Of a stretch of 32,495 nt of DNA, positions 24,959 through 32,495 are shown one piece after another. The stretch is from Bradyrhizobium sp. (lineage in GTDB: Bacteria; Pseudomonadota; Alphaproteobacteria; Rhizobiales; Xanthobacteraceae). The translations under genes were made by a program, and so were the position numbers. Every line of letters starts with the position of its first letter. Within the stretch, counting starts at the first letter, position 1. The notes under the pieces were generated by a model. That model was not told the origin of the DNA, did not search any database, and worked only from the letters and a program-made list of their open reading frames with translations. Location: assembly GCA_021732175.1 (NCBI GenBank), contig JAKFVP010000367.1, forward strand, positions 11,512-44,006, in the 5' to 3' direction.

Positions 24959-25697
24959 GGTGAACACGGCAGTGAGGCCGGCGGCGCAGACGAGCGGCGC
25001 ACACGTCCTGTCGGTCAAGGATCTGCAGGCCTGGTACGGCGAATCGCACATCCTGCACGGCATCAATTTCCATGTGAACGAAGGCGAGGTGGTCACGCTG
25101 CTTGGGCGCAACGGCGCCGGCAAGACCACGACGCTGAAGTCGGTGATGGGCATCATCGGCAAGCGATCGGGCACGATTCAGTTCAACGGCAAGGAAATCT
25201 CGCGGGCCTCGTCCGACAGCATCGCGCGGATGGGCGTCGCCTTCTGTCCGGAGGAGCGCGGTATCTTCGCCAGCCTTGACGTGCGCGAGAATCTGCTGCT
25301 GCCGCCGATCGTTTCCAGCGGCGGGCTCTCGCTGGACCAGATCTTCGAATTGTTCCCGAACCTGAAGGACCGGCTCAACAGCCAGGGCACAAAACTTTCC
25401 GGCGGCGAGCAGCAGATGCTGGCGATTGCCCGCATCCTGCGCACCGGCGCGCGCTTCCTGATGCTGGATGAACCGACCGAGGGGCTCGCGCCCGTCATCA
25501 TCCAGCAGATCGGTCACACTATTGCGCGGCTGAAGAAGGAGGGTTTCACCATCCTTCTGGTCGAGCAGAACTTCCGCTTCGCGTCCACCGTGGCGGACCG
25601 CTACTACGTTGTCGAGCACGGCAAGGTGATCGACGGCTTTGCCAATTCGGAGCTCGAGGCCAACATGGACAAGCTCCACACTTATCTTGGCGTGTAA
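24951..25697 (+). CDS. HAAT-type ABC ATPase, LivF-like
   Basis: A 248-residue second ATPase of the same importer. Walker A is LLGRNGAGKTTTLKSVMG, the signature is KLSGGEQQMLAIARIL, Walker B is FLMLDEPTEGLAP, and the switch His position reads LLVEQNF, as normal for LivF. The motif GVAFCPEERGIFASLDVRENLLL is typical of LivF-type proteins. It acts as a heterodimer with the LivG-like subunit at the inner face of the membrane. The binding-protein gene follows after 30 bases. Confidence 0.94.
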   Translation: MPEVNTAVRPAAQTSGAHVLSVKDLQAWYGESHILHGINFHVNEGEVVTLLGRNGAGKTTTLKSVMGIIGKRSGTIQFNGKEISRASSDSIARMGVAFCPEERGIFASLDVRENLLLPPIVSSGGLSLDQIFELFPNLKDRLNSQGTKLSGGEQQMLAIARILRTGARFLMLDEPTEGLAPVIIQQIGHTIARLKKEGFTILLVEQNFRFASTVADRYYVVEHGKVIDGFANSELEANMDKLHTYLGV

Positions 25698-25727
25698 GTT
25701 CGAAACGCATTCATCAACGGAGTCACG

Positions 25728-26948
25728 ATGAAACAGCAGCTCTCGGCACTTCTCCTCGGCACCGCGCTCTCATTCGCGGCAGCCAGTGGCGCGCTTGCGC
25801 AGGACAAGACGATCAAGATCGGCGTGCTGACCGACAATTCAGGCCTTTATTCCGACCTCGGCGGCGCCGGCTCGACGCTGGCGGCGCAGATGGCGGTCGA
25901 GGATTCAGGACTCGCTGCGAAGGGCTGGAAGATCGACATCATCTCGGCCGACCATCAGAACAAGCCGGACATCGGCACCAGCATGGCGCGGCAATGGATT
26001 GACGTCGAAAAGGTCGACATCTTCATGGACGTGTTGAACTCGGGCGTGGCGCTCGCGGTCAACAATGTCGTGAAGGAAAAGAACGCGATCATGATCAATA
26101 CCGGCGCGGCGTCGTCGGATTTGACCAACGCGCAGTGCTCGCCCAATACGATCCACTGGGTCTACGACACCTACATGCTCGCCAACAGCACCGGCCAGGC
26201 GCTGGTGAAAGCCGGCGGCGACACCTGGTACTTCCTCACTGCTGACTATGCCTTCGGTCACGCGCTCGAGCGGGACACCGCTGCTGTCGTCACCAAGTCG
26301 GGCGGCAAGGTGATCGGTGCGGTCAGGCACCCGCTCAACACCGCGGACTTCTCCTCGTTCCTGCTGCAGGCGCAAGCCTCCAAGGCCAAGATCATCGGCA
26401 TGGCCAATGCCGGCGGCGACACCACCAACACCATCAAGCAGGCCGCCGAATTCGGCATCGTCGCCGGCGGGCAGAAGCTTGCAGGTCTCCTGCTCTTCAT
26501 CACCGACGTGAACTCGCTCGGCCTGAAGGTGGCGCAGGGCCTGAACTTTACCGAGACCTTCTACTGGGACCTCAACGATGGCACGCGTGCCTTCTCCAAG
26601 CGCTTCTCCGAGAAGATGAAAAACAAGGCGATGCCCTCGATGGTGCAGGCCGGCGTCTATTCGGGCCTGGTGCACTATTTCAAGGCGCTGGAAGCGATGG
26701 GCGGCAATCCGCATGACGGCGCCAAGGTGGTCGCCAAGATGAAGGAAATGCCGACCGACGATCCGCTGTTCGGCAAGGGCACGATCCGCGTCGACGGCCG
26801 CAAGCTCCACCCGGCCTATCTGTTCGAGGTCAAGAAGCCCGAGGAATCCAAGGGCCCGTGGGACTATTACAAGCTGATCGGCACCACGCCGGGCGACCAG
26901 GCCTTCCGTCCGCTTTCGGAAAGCGCCTGTCCGCTGGTAAAGAAGTAA
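25728..26948 (+). CDS. HAAT-type periplasmic substrate-binding protein
   Basis: A 406-residue secreted binding protein. The signal peptide is MKQQLSALLLGTALSFAAASGALA with cleavage before QDKTIKIG. The mature part is a type I periplasmic binding fold of the Peripla_BP_6 kind: IKIGVLTDNSGLYSDLGGAGSTLAAQMAVED, then DYAFGHALERD and GGDTTNTIKQAAEFG. Such proteins bind branched-chain amino acids, amides, urea or aromatic acids. The sequence lacks features I can use to choose among these. GGAG precedes the ATG at 25728. A hairpin follows its stop within the operon. Confidence 0.92.
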   Translation: MKQQLSALLLGTALSFAAASGALAQDKTIKIGVLTDNSGLYSDLGGAGSTLAAQMAVEDSGLAAKGWKIDIISADHQNKPDIGTSMARQWIDVEKVDIFMDVLNSGVALAVNNVVKEKNAIMINTGAASSDLTNAQCSPNTIHWVYDTYMLANSTGQALVKAGGDTWYFLTADYAFGHALERDTAAVVTKSGGKVIGAVRHPLNTADFSSFLLQAQASKAKIIGMANAGGDTTNTIKQAAEFGIVAGGQKLAGLLLFITDVNSLGLKVAQGLNFTETFYWDLNDGTRAFSKRFSEKMKNKAMPSMVQAGVYSGLVHYFKALEAMGGNPHDGAKVVAKMKEMPTDDPLFGKGTIRVDGRKLHPAYLFEVKKPEESKGPWDYYKLIGTTPGDQAFRPLSESACPLVKK

Positions 26949-26961
26949 CAAGGCAAGGGCA

Positions 26962-26986
26962 GCCCGCCGGTTGATCGCCGGCGGGC
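26962..26986 (+). other. Intra-operon hairpin after the binding-protein gene
   Basis: Perfect 9-bp arms GCCCGCCGG (26962-26970) and CCGGCGGGC (26978-26986) surround a 7-base loop. No T-run follows. Hairpins in this place often protect the binding-protein message from 3' decay, which would raise its level over the permeases. A partial terminator is the alternative. Confidence 0.55.
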
Positions 26987-27025
26987 GCTATCAGCAACAA
27001 AAAGAGTTTCTCGAAAGATCGATCG

Positions 27026-27889
27026 ATGCAAGCCCTCTACGCGCAGCTTCTGGTGGGACTGATCAACGGCTCGTTCTACGCGCTGCTGAGTCTGGGCCTT
27101 GCCGTGATCTTCGGTATGCTCAACATCATCAATTTCGCGCACGGCGCGCTCTACATGATGGGCGCGTTCACTGCGTACTTCCTGCTGAATCTTTTCGGTA
27201 TCGGCTACTGGTGGGCGCTGCTCATCGCGCCGATCGTGGTCGGCATTTTCGGCATGATCCTGGAGCGGACCATGCTGCAATGGCTGGCCGGCCTCGACCA
27301 TCTCTATGGCCTGCTGCTCACCTTCGGCATCGCGCTGATCGTGCAGGGCGTCTTCCAGAACTATTTCGGCTCCTCGGGCCTGCCCTATGCGATCCCGGAT
27401 GAGCTCAAGGGCGGCATGAATCTCGGCTTCATGTTCCTGCCGATCTACCGCGGCTGGGTGGTGGTGTTCTCGCTGGTGGTGTGTCTTGCCACCTGGTTCC
27501 TGATCGAGAAGACCCGGCTTGGCGCTTACCTTCGCGCCGCCACCGAAAATCCGACGCTGGTGCGGGCCTTCGGCATCAACGTGCCGCGCATGATCACGCT
27601 GACCTATGGCCTCGGCGTCGGGCTTGCCGCGCTTGCCGGCGTATTGTCGGCGCCGATCAACCAGGTCCGCCCGCTGATGGGCGCCGACCTCATCATCGTC
27701 GTGTTCGCCGTCGTCGTGATCGGCGGCATGGGTTCCATCATGGGTTCCATCATCACGGGCTTTGCGCTCGGGGTGATCGAGGGCCTTACCAAATACTTCT
27801 ATCCCGAAGCATCCAACACCGTGGTATTCGTGTTGATGGTGCTGGTGCTGCTGATTAAGCCCACGGGACTCACTGGACGGGCGGCCTGA
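27026..27889 (+). CDS. HAAT-type ABC permease, LivH-like
   Basis: A 287-residue inner-membrane permease with about eight hydrophobic segments. The family pattern is clear in LLVGLINGSFYALLSLGLAVIFGMLNIINFAHGALYMMGAF, RAATENPTLVRAFGINVPRMI (the cytoplasmic coupling loop with the EAA-like Ala-Gly-Asn segment) and VVVIGGMGSIMGSIITGFALGVIEG. It pairs with the LivM-like permease to form the channel. One base separates its stop from the next ATG. No strong ribosome site is seen; AAAGA is the nearest. Confidence 0.93.
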   Translation: MQALYAQLLVGLINGSFYALLSLGLAVIFGMLNIINFAHGALYMMGAFTAYFLLNLFGIGYWWALLIAPIVVGIFGMILERTMLQWLAGLDHLYGLLLTFGIALIVQGVFQNYFGSSGLPYAIPDELKGGMNLGFMFLPIYRGWVVVFSLVVCLATWFLIEKTRLGAYLRAATENPTLVRAFGINVPRMITLTYGLGVGLAALAGVLSAPINQVRPLMGADLIIVVFAVVVIGGMGSIMGSIITGFALGVIEGLTKYFYPEASNTVVFVLMVLVLLIKPTGLTGRAA

Positions 27890-27890
27890 C

Positions 27891-28859
27891 ATGAGCGCAT
27901 TGACCGACGACACCCTGCCGGCATCACCGCGCGCCATGCGCGACGAGATGATCGTCTTTGTGGCGATGGCCGTGCTGCTGGCGATCGTGCCGGCCACCGG
28001 CATCTATCCGTTCTTCGTGATGCAGGCGCTGTGCTTTGCGTTGCTGGCCTGCGCGTTCAACCTGTTGATCGGCTTCGGCGGGCTGCTGTCGTTCGGTCAC
28101 GCGATGTTTCTGGGCTCGGCCGGCTATTTCACCGCGCACGCGGTGAAGGAGTGGGGTGTTTCGCCGGAGATCGGCATCATCATCGGCACGGCAGGAGCTG
28201 CCGTGCTCGGCGTCATCACCGGCTACGTCTCGATCCGCCGCCAGGGCATCTACTTCTCGATGATCACGCTGGCGCTGTCGCAGCTTCTGTACTTCATCTA
28301 CCTGCAGGCGCCGTTCACCCATGGTGAGGACGGCATCCAGGGCATTCCGCAAGGCAAGATGTTCTGGGTCCTCGACCTTTCCAAGCCGACGATCCTGTAT
28401 TACGTCGTGCTGGTCGGGTTCCTCGCCGGCTTCCTCCTGATCTTCCGCACCATCAATTCGCCGTTTGGCGAAGTGCTGAAGTCCATCCGCGAGAACGAGC
28501 AACGGGCGATCTCGCTCGGCTACAAGACCGACCAGTACAAGCTCATGGCCTTCATCTTGTCCGGCACGATCGCGGGCTTTGCCGGATCGCTGAAGGTTTT
28601 CGTGGCGCAGAACGCCTCGCTCACCGACGTGCACTGGACGATGTCGGGCGAAATCGTGCTGATGACGCTGGTCGGCGGGCTCGGCACGATTTTCGGCCCC
28701 GTTGTGGGCGCCTTCATTATTATCGCCATGCAGCAGTACCTGGCCGGGTTCGGTCAGTGGGTGCTGGTGATCCAGGGCGTAATCTTCGTGGCTTGCGTGC
28801 TCACGTTCCGGAGGGGCCTGGTCGGCGAGATCGGGCATTACTTCCGCAGGTCCCTGTAA
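27891..28859 (+). CDS. HAAT-type ABC permease, LivM-like
   Basis: A 322-residue permease with about nine membrane segments. Typical parts are FCMQALCFALLACAFNLLIGFGGLLSFGHAMFLGSAGYFTAH-like sequence at 45-85, GVITGYVSIRRQGIYFSMITLALSQLLYF, the coupling loop SIRENEQRAISLGYKTDQYKLMAF, and LVGGLGTIFGPVVGAF near the end. It completes the five-gene importer that starts at 24203. Translation is probably coupled to the LivH-like gene. The 151-bp gap behind it carries the PHO box of the next operon. Confidence 0.93.
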   Translation: MSALTDDTLPASPRAMRDEMIVFVAMAVLLAIVPATGIYPFFVMQALCFALLACAFNLLIGFGGLLSFGHAMFLGSAGYFTAHAVKEWGVSPEIGIIIGTAGAAVLGVITGYVSIRRQGIYFSMITLALSQLLYFIYLQAPFTHGEDGIQGIPQGKMFWVLDLSKPTILYYVVLVGFLAGFLLIFRTINSPFGEVLKSIRENEQRAISLGYKTDQYKLMAFILSGTIAGFAGSLKVFVAQNASLTDVHWTMSGEIVLMTLVGGLGTIFGPVVGAFIIIAMQQYLAGFGQWVLVIQGVIFVACVLTFRRGLVGEIGHYFRRSL

Positions 28860-28952
28860 GGGCCCGTTTTCAGGACGTTTTCGCCTCCATAATGCGGTGG
28901 ATGACCGGGTTCCCGGCACCACCGCCATGAGTCTTTCCCCCAAATCCGGTCT

Positions 28953-28970
28953 ATGACAGTTTCATGACAG
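28953..28970 (-). promoter_or_regulatory. PHO box (PhoB-binding site) upstream of DUF47-pit
   Basis: ATGACAG-TTTC-ATGACAG reads CTGTCAT-GAAA-CTGTCAT on the minus strand, two perfect 7-bp direct repeats with a 4-bp spacer, which is the consensus PhoB box. It ends 40 bases before the DUF47 ATG at 29011. Its orientation is opposite to the genes. In Sinorhizobium meliloti the homologous orfA-pit operon is repressed by PhoB, and this placement would suit repression. Confidence 0.8.
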
Positions 28971-29010
28971 AGGCTGCCGGCCCCTGCATTTGCCGACAAT
29001 GGACTGACCC

Positions 29011-29655
29011 ATGCTGCGCTGGTTTCGTGCTTTCCTGCCCAAGGAAGAGCGGTTTTTCGATCTGTTCGCCCGCCACGCCGATACCTGCGTCAAGGGTGCG
29101 CAGGCATTGCAGGGGGTGCTGCGCGGCGGGGAGGAGACACCGGTTTACTGCCAGCGCGTCAGCCAGTTCGAGAACGACGCCGACGGCATCACCCGCGAAG
29201 TGCTCACGGCGGTCCGGCGTACCTTCATCACCCCGTTCGATCGTGGCGACATCAAGAACCTGATCACCTCGATGGACGACGCCATCGACCAGATGCAGCA
29301 GACCGCCAAGGCGGTGATGCTGTTCGAGGTGCGCCAGTTCGAGCCGCCGATGCGCGAGATGGGGCAACTGATCATCGAATGCGCCAATCTGGTGCAGAAG
29401 GCGCTGCCGCTGATGCAGTCGATCGGCGACAACGTCGCGATGCTGACCGCGATCACGGAAGAACTCGGCAAGCTGGAAGGGCGGGTCGACGATCTCCATG
29501 ACATCGGCATGAAGGAGCTGTTCCTCAAGCACCGCAGCGCCAATGCCATGGACTTCTTCGTCGGCGTCGAAATCTACGACCATCTCGAAAAGGTCGCGGA
29601 CCGCTTCGACGACGTCGCCAACGAGATCAACAGCATCGTGATCGAACAGGTATAG
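29011..29655 (+). CDS. DUF47 PhoU-like protein, Pit accessory
   Basis: A 214-residue all-helical PhoU-like protein of the DUF47 family, encoded just before Pit-type phosphate transporters. Typical helices are FFDLFARHADTCVKGAQAL, the region ENDADGITREVLTAVRRTFITPFDRGDIKNLITSMDDAIDQM with its ExxxD and DxxxD metal-binding pattern, and FFVGVEIYDHLEKVADRFDDVANEI with the second pattern. It likely tunes Pit activity according to phosphate status. It lies under the PHO box at 28953-28970, and the pit gene follows eight bases after its stop. It corresponds to S. meliloti OrfA. Confidence 0.93.
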   Translation: MLRWFRAFLPKEERFFDLFARHADTCVKGAQALQGVLRGGEETPVYCQRVSQFENDADGITREVLTAVRRTFITPFDRGDIKNLITSMDDAIDQMQQTAKAVMLFEVRQFEPPMREMGQLIIECANLVQKALPLMQSIGDNVAMLTAITEELGKLEGRVDDLHDIGMKELFLKHRSANAMDFFVGVEIYDHLEKVADRFDDVANEINSIVIEQV

Positions 29656-29662
29656 GGTTTTC

Positions 29663-30679
29663 GTGGACGCCACGCTGGCTTTTCCCGTTCTGGTCGGACT
29701 GATTGCGGTCGCGCTGCTGTTCGACTTCCTGAACGGCCTGCACGACGCCGCCAATTCGATCGCGACCATCGTCTCGACCCGCGTGCTGCGGCCGCAATAT
29801 GCGGTGTTCTGGGCGGCGTTCTTCAATTTCATCGCCTTCCTGGTATTCGGTCTGCACGTCGCCAATACCATTGGCAGCGGCATCATCGAGAAGGATGTCG
29901 TGGATGCGGTCGTGATCTTTGCGGCGCTGGTCGGCGCCATCGTCTGGAACCTGATCACCTGGGCGCTCGGCATTCCCTCATCGAGCTCGCATGCGCTGAT
30001 CGGCGGGCTTGTCGGCGCGGGCGTAGCGAAGGCAGGCCTTGCGGCCGCGGTATGGAGCGGATTGTCGAAAACGCTGCTCGCCATCGTGCTGTCGCCAATG
30101 GTCGGGTTCCTGCTGGCGCTGGTGCTGGTTGCGGTCGTTTCGTGGCTCTCGGTGCGCTCAACGCCGTTCGCCGTCGACCGCGCCTTTCGCGTGCTGCAGT
30201 TCGTTTCGGCCTCGCTCTATTCGCTCGGCCATGGCGGCAATGACGCGCAGAAGACCATGGGTATCATCGCGGTTCTCTTGTATTCGCAGGGGTACATGGG
30301 CGCCGACTTCAATATCCCGTTCTGGGTGGTGATCTCCTGTCAGGCCGCGATGGGGATGGGCACGCTGATGGGCGGCTGGCGCATCGTGCGCACGATGGGC
30401 CTGCGCATCACCAAGCTGACCCCGATGCAGGGCTTTTGCGCCGAGACCGGCGGCGCCGCCACGCTGTTCATGGCGACCTATCTCGGCGTACCCGTCTCGA
30501 CCACCCACACCATCACCGGTGCGATCGTCGGCGTCGGCGCCTCGCGGCGCGTCTCGGCGGTGCGCTGGAACGTGGCGAGCTCGATCGTCTATGCCTGGGT
30601 CATCACCATCCCGGCTTCCGCAGCCGTGGCGGCCGCGACCTATTGGGCAGTGATCCTGTTCCGCGCGTCAGGTCACTAG
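29663..30679 (+). CDS. pit: Low-affinity inorganic phosphate transporter, PiT family
   Basis: A 338-residue membrane symporter that takes up phosphate, probably as metal-phosphate with protons. The two PiT signature copies are [23 protein letters not shown] near the N-terminus and [17 protein letters not shown] in the second half. Other conserved parts are [18 protein letters not shown] and [19 protein letters not shown]. About ten membrane segments are seen. The start is GTG at 29663, with TAGGG upstream. It is co-transcribed with the DUF47 gene. Its end overlaps the convergent SMR gene by 12 bp. Confidence 0.94.
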   Translation: MDATLAFPVLVGLIAVALLFDFLNGLHDAANSIATIVSTRVLRPQYAVFWAAFFNFIAFLVFGLHVANTIGSGIIEKDVVDAVVIFAALVGAIVWNLITWALGIPSSSSHALIGGLVGAGVAKAGLAAAVWSGLSKTLLAIVLSPMVGFLLALVLVAVVSWLSVRSTPFAVDRAFRVLQFVSASLYSLGHGGNDAQKTMGIIAVLLYSQGYMGADFNIPFWVVISCQAAMGMGTLMGGWRIVRTMGLRITKLTPMQGFCAETGGAATLFMATYLGVPVSTTHTITGAIVGVGASRRVSAVRWNVASSIVYAWVITIPASAAVAAATYWAVILFRASGH

Positions 30680-30982
30680 CTTCAGCCCGACGATCCCCGT
30701 GACGATCAGGCCGATGCAGGCGAGGCGCAGGGCGGTGGCGGGATCGCCGAACAGGATGATGCCGAGGATGGCGGTTCCAACCGCGCCGATGCCGGTCCAG
30801 ACCGCGTAGGCGGTTCCAATCGGCAGCGTCTTCACGGCCAATCCCAGCAGGATGATGCTGGCGAGCATGCAGGCCAGCGTCAGCGCGGACGGTAGGAGCC
30901 GCGAAAAGCCCTCGGTGTATTTGAGACCGATGGCCCAGCCGATTTCCATGAGGCCGGCGACGAACAGGATCGTCCATGCCAT
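30668..30982 (-). CDS. gdx: SMR-family guanidinium exporter (Gdx/SugE)
   Basis: A 104-residue small multidrug resistance protein with four membrane helices. The central Glu is E13 in [18 protein letters not shown]. The motif pattern of the Gdx (SugE) subfamily is present in [27 protein letters not shown] and [16 protein letters not shown]. Gdx proteins export guanidinium in exchange for protons as dual-topology dimers. The assignment is strongly supported by the guanidine-II riboswitch directly upstream. GGGAGG lies eight bases before the ATG at 30982. It is convergent with pit and divergent from prfC. Confidence 0.95.
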   Translation of the reverse strand: MAWTILFVAGLMEIGWAIGLKYTEGFSRLLPSALTLACMLASIILLGLAVKTLPIGTAYAVWTGIGAVGTAILGIILFGDPATALRLACIGLIVTGIVGLKLVT

Positions 30983-31001
30983 GACATACCCTCCCGATAA
31001 G

Positions 31002-31050
31002 GCAGGGTCGTCCCCGCGAGAAAATGGACTGAAGGGGAGGCCGTCCTCCC
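31002..31050 (-). promoter_or_regulatory. Guanidine-II (mini-ykkC) riboswitch
   Basis: Read on the minus strand there are two hairpins, each with an ACGR loop. The first is GGGAGG-ACGG-CCTCCC (31050-31035); the second is GCGGGG-ACGA-CCCTGC (31017-31002), with one G-U pair. A 17-base linker separates them. This is the architecture of the guanidine-II class. The ribosome site GGGAGG of gdx (30990-30995) is complementary to the CCTCCC arm of hairpin 1. Without guanidine that arm could mask the ribosome site; binding would stabilise the hairpins and free it. The mechanism is established for the class; this pairing is read from the sequence. Confidence 0.93.
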
Positions 31051-31137
31051 GGTCGTGGATATGGGGGCGCGGCGCCAGCCCTGCAACAGCAAGAATCGTC
31101 CTTGAAATCAGCCGTTTTCCCTGCCAAACGCTCGCTC

Positions 31138-32495
31138 ATGTCCGACATTGCCCTGACCGCCGAGTCGCCGTCCGCGTCGCCGCTCGCCAATGAAGTGGCG
31201 CGGCGCCGCACCTTTGCGATCATCTCCCACCCGGACGCCGGCAAGACCACGCTGACCGAAAAGCTGCTGCTGTTTGGCGGCGCCATCAATCTGGCCGGCC
31301 AGGTCAAGGCCAAGGGCGAGCGGCGCAACACCCGCTCGGACTGGATGAAGATCGAGCGCGAGCGTGGCATCTCGGTCGTCACCTCGGTGATGACCTTCGA
31401 GTTCAACGACCTCGTCTTCAACCTGCTGGACACGCCGGGCCACGAGGACTTTTCGGAAGACACCTACCGGACGCTGACCGCTGTCGATTCCGCCGTCATG
31501 GTGATCGACGCCGCCAAGGGCATCGAGGCGCGGACTCGAAAGCTGTTCGAGGTTTGCCGTCTGCGCGACATCCCCATCATCACCTTCATCAACAAGATGG
31601 ACCGCGAAAGCCGCGACACCTTCGAGTTGCTCGACGAGATCGAGAAGACGCTGGCGCTCGACACCACGCCGATGACCTGGCCGGTCGGCCGCGGCCGCGA
31701 TTTCCTCGGCACCTATGACGTCGTCACTGGCGGCGTGCGCCTGCTGGAAGGCGGCGGCGCCAAGACCGGCGCGACCGAGCAGATCGACATCGCCGATCTC
31801 GGCAAGCGCAACGCCAATCTCGATGTCGGCCAGGTCAAGGAAGAGCTGGAGCTGGTATCGGAGGCCTGCAAGCCGTTCGATCTGGAGGCGTTCCGCGAGG
31901 GCCATTTGACGCCGGTCTATTTCGGCAGCGCGCTGCGCAATTTCGGTGTCGGCGATTTGCTGGAGGGCCTCGGCAAGTTCGCGCCGGCCCCGCGCGCGCA
32001 GGATTCTAACCTGCGCAAGGTGGAGGCGGCCGAGCCGCGCATGAGCGCGTTCGTATTCAAGATCCAGGCCAATATGGATCCGAACCACCGGGATCGCATT
32101 GCCTTTGCAAGGCTTTGCTCCGGAAAGCTCAGCCGCGGCATGAAGGCCAAGCTGGTTCGCACCGGCAAGAACATGAGCCTGTCGAGCCCGCAATTCTTCT
32201 TTGCCCAGGACCGCTCGGTGGCGGACGAAGCCTTCGCCGGCGACGTGGTTGGCATTCCCAACCACGGCACGCTGCGGATCGGGGATACGCTGACCGAGGG
32301 CGAAGACCTGACCTTCGTCGGCGTACCGAGTTTCGCGCCGGAAATCGTCCGCCGCGTGCGGCTGACGGATGCGATGAAGGCGAAGAAGCTGAAAGAGGCG
32401 CTGCAGCAGATGTCGGAGGAGGGCGTCGTGCAGGTGTTCCGCCCCCGCGACGGCGCACCGGCGCTGGTCGGCGTGGTCGGCCCGCTGCAACTCGA
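31138..32495 (+). CDS. prfC: Peptide chain release factor 3, N-terminal part
   Basis: RF3 is a translational GTPase that removes RF1 or RF2 from the ribosome after peptide release. 452 codons are in the window and the gene runs off the right edge (full length is about 530). The G domain shows SHPDAGKTTLTEKLL (G1), the RF3 insertion KAKGERRNTRSDWMKIERERGISVVTSVMTF (switch, with the G2 Thr), DTPGHEDFSEDTYRTLTAVD (G3) and NKMDRESRD (G4). Domain 2 follows from about residue 300. The ATG at 31138 lacks a good ribosome site. It is divergent from gdx, sharing a 155-bp region. A long antisense frame over it is a shadow. Confidence 0.96.
   Translation, partial: MSDIALTAESPSASPLANEVARRRTFAIISHPDAGKTTLTEKLLLFGGAINLAGQVKAKGERRNTRSDWMKIERERGISVVTSVMTFEFNDLVFNLLDTPGHEDFSEDTYRTLTAVDSAVMVIDAAKGIEARTRKLFEVCRLRDIPIITFINKMDRESRDTFELLDEIEKTLALDTTPMTWPVGRGRDFLGTYDVVTGGVRLLEGGGAKTGATEQIDIADLGKRNANLDVGQVKEELELVSEACKPFDLEAFREGHLTPVYFGSALRNFGVGDLLEGLGKFAPAPRAQDSNLRKVEAAEPRMSAFVFKIQANMDPNHRDRIAFARLCSGKLSRGMKAKLVRTGKNMSLSSPQFFFAQDRSVADEAFAGDVVGIPNHGTLRIGDTLTEGEDLTFVGVPSFAPEIVRRVRLTDAMKAKKLKEALQQMSEEGVVQVFRPRDGAPALVGVVGPLQL

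Noticed and set aside
31108..32490. 460-codon minus-strand frame over prfC
   Set aside because: The plus strand encodes all G motifs of RF3; the antisense frame is a GC-rich shadow.

Overview
The window looks like a piece of a Bradyrhizobium-type (Nitrobacteraceae, Alphaproteobacteria) chromosome. The DNA is GC-rich with strong third-position GC. Its intergenic palindromic repeats are of the kind scattered through Bradyrhizobium genomes. The order rsmB-like methylase then guaA, the HAAT-type (liv) transporter operon and the DUF47-pit pair also fit this group. This assignment is inferred from gene content and style; no marker gene was compared.

Layout. 1-2930: the 3' end of an RsmB-type rRNA methyltransferase, two nested inverted repeats, an NTF2-like gene with a palindromic operator, and guaA. 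2941-4893: an accessory patch with an EVE-like/HNH nuclease, small palindromic repeats and a TacA-TacT (DUF1778/GNAT) toxin-antitoxin pair with its own promoter and palindrome. 4959-11075: an AraC-type regulator divergent from a SnoaL-like gene, a two-gene operon of a Cys-containing protein of unknown family plus a DyP-type peroxidase, a NylB-like serine hydrolase and a Lin0512-family protein. 11083-14545: a SWIM zinc-finger protein and an IlvD/Edd dehydratase split by a one-base frameshift. 14626-18464: an ArsR-controlled run of ArsR, SRPBCC, DUF899 (with an in-frame stop), a small membrane protein, a GFA-family protein and an MFS exporter. 18558-23830: an HNH nuclease of lower GC, an atypical SDR, a GST, DsbB with its small DUF5993 partner, a decayed dctA fragment, an ArsC-like reductase and two tandem PAS_5-like paralogues. 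24203-28859: a complete HAAT transporter operon (ATPase, ATPase, binding protein, two permeases). 28953-30679: a PHO box followed by DUF47-pit phosphate uptake genes. 30668-31050: an SMR guanidinium exporter behind a guanidine-II (mini-ykkC) riboswitch. 31138-end: prfC, cut by the window edge.

How the genes work together. The regulatory sites explain much of the window. The guanidine riboswitch pairs with a guanidinium exporter. The PHO box pairs with phosphate uptake, in reversed orientation that may mean repression. The ArsR palindrome covers the start codon of its own probably leaderless mRNA. Three genes show decay or interruption (ilvD/edd-like, DUF899, dctA), so part of the accessory content is being lost or carries sequencing errors. 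The best candidate for something undescribed is the unknown Cys-containing protein that is co-transcribed with, and immediately precedes, the DyP peroxidase. No tRNA, rRNA, CRISPR array or intact insertion sequence was seen.
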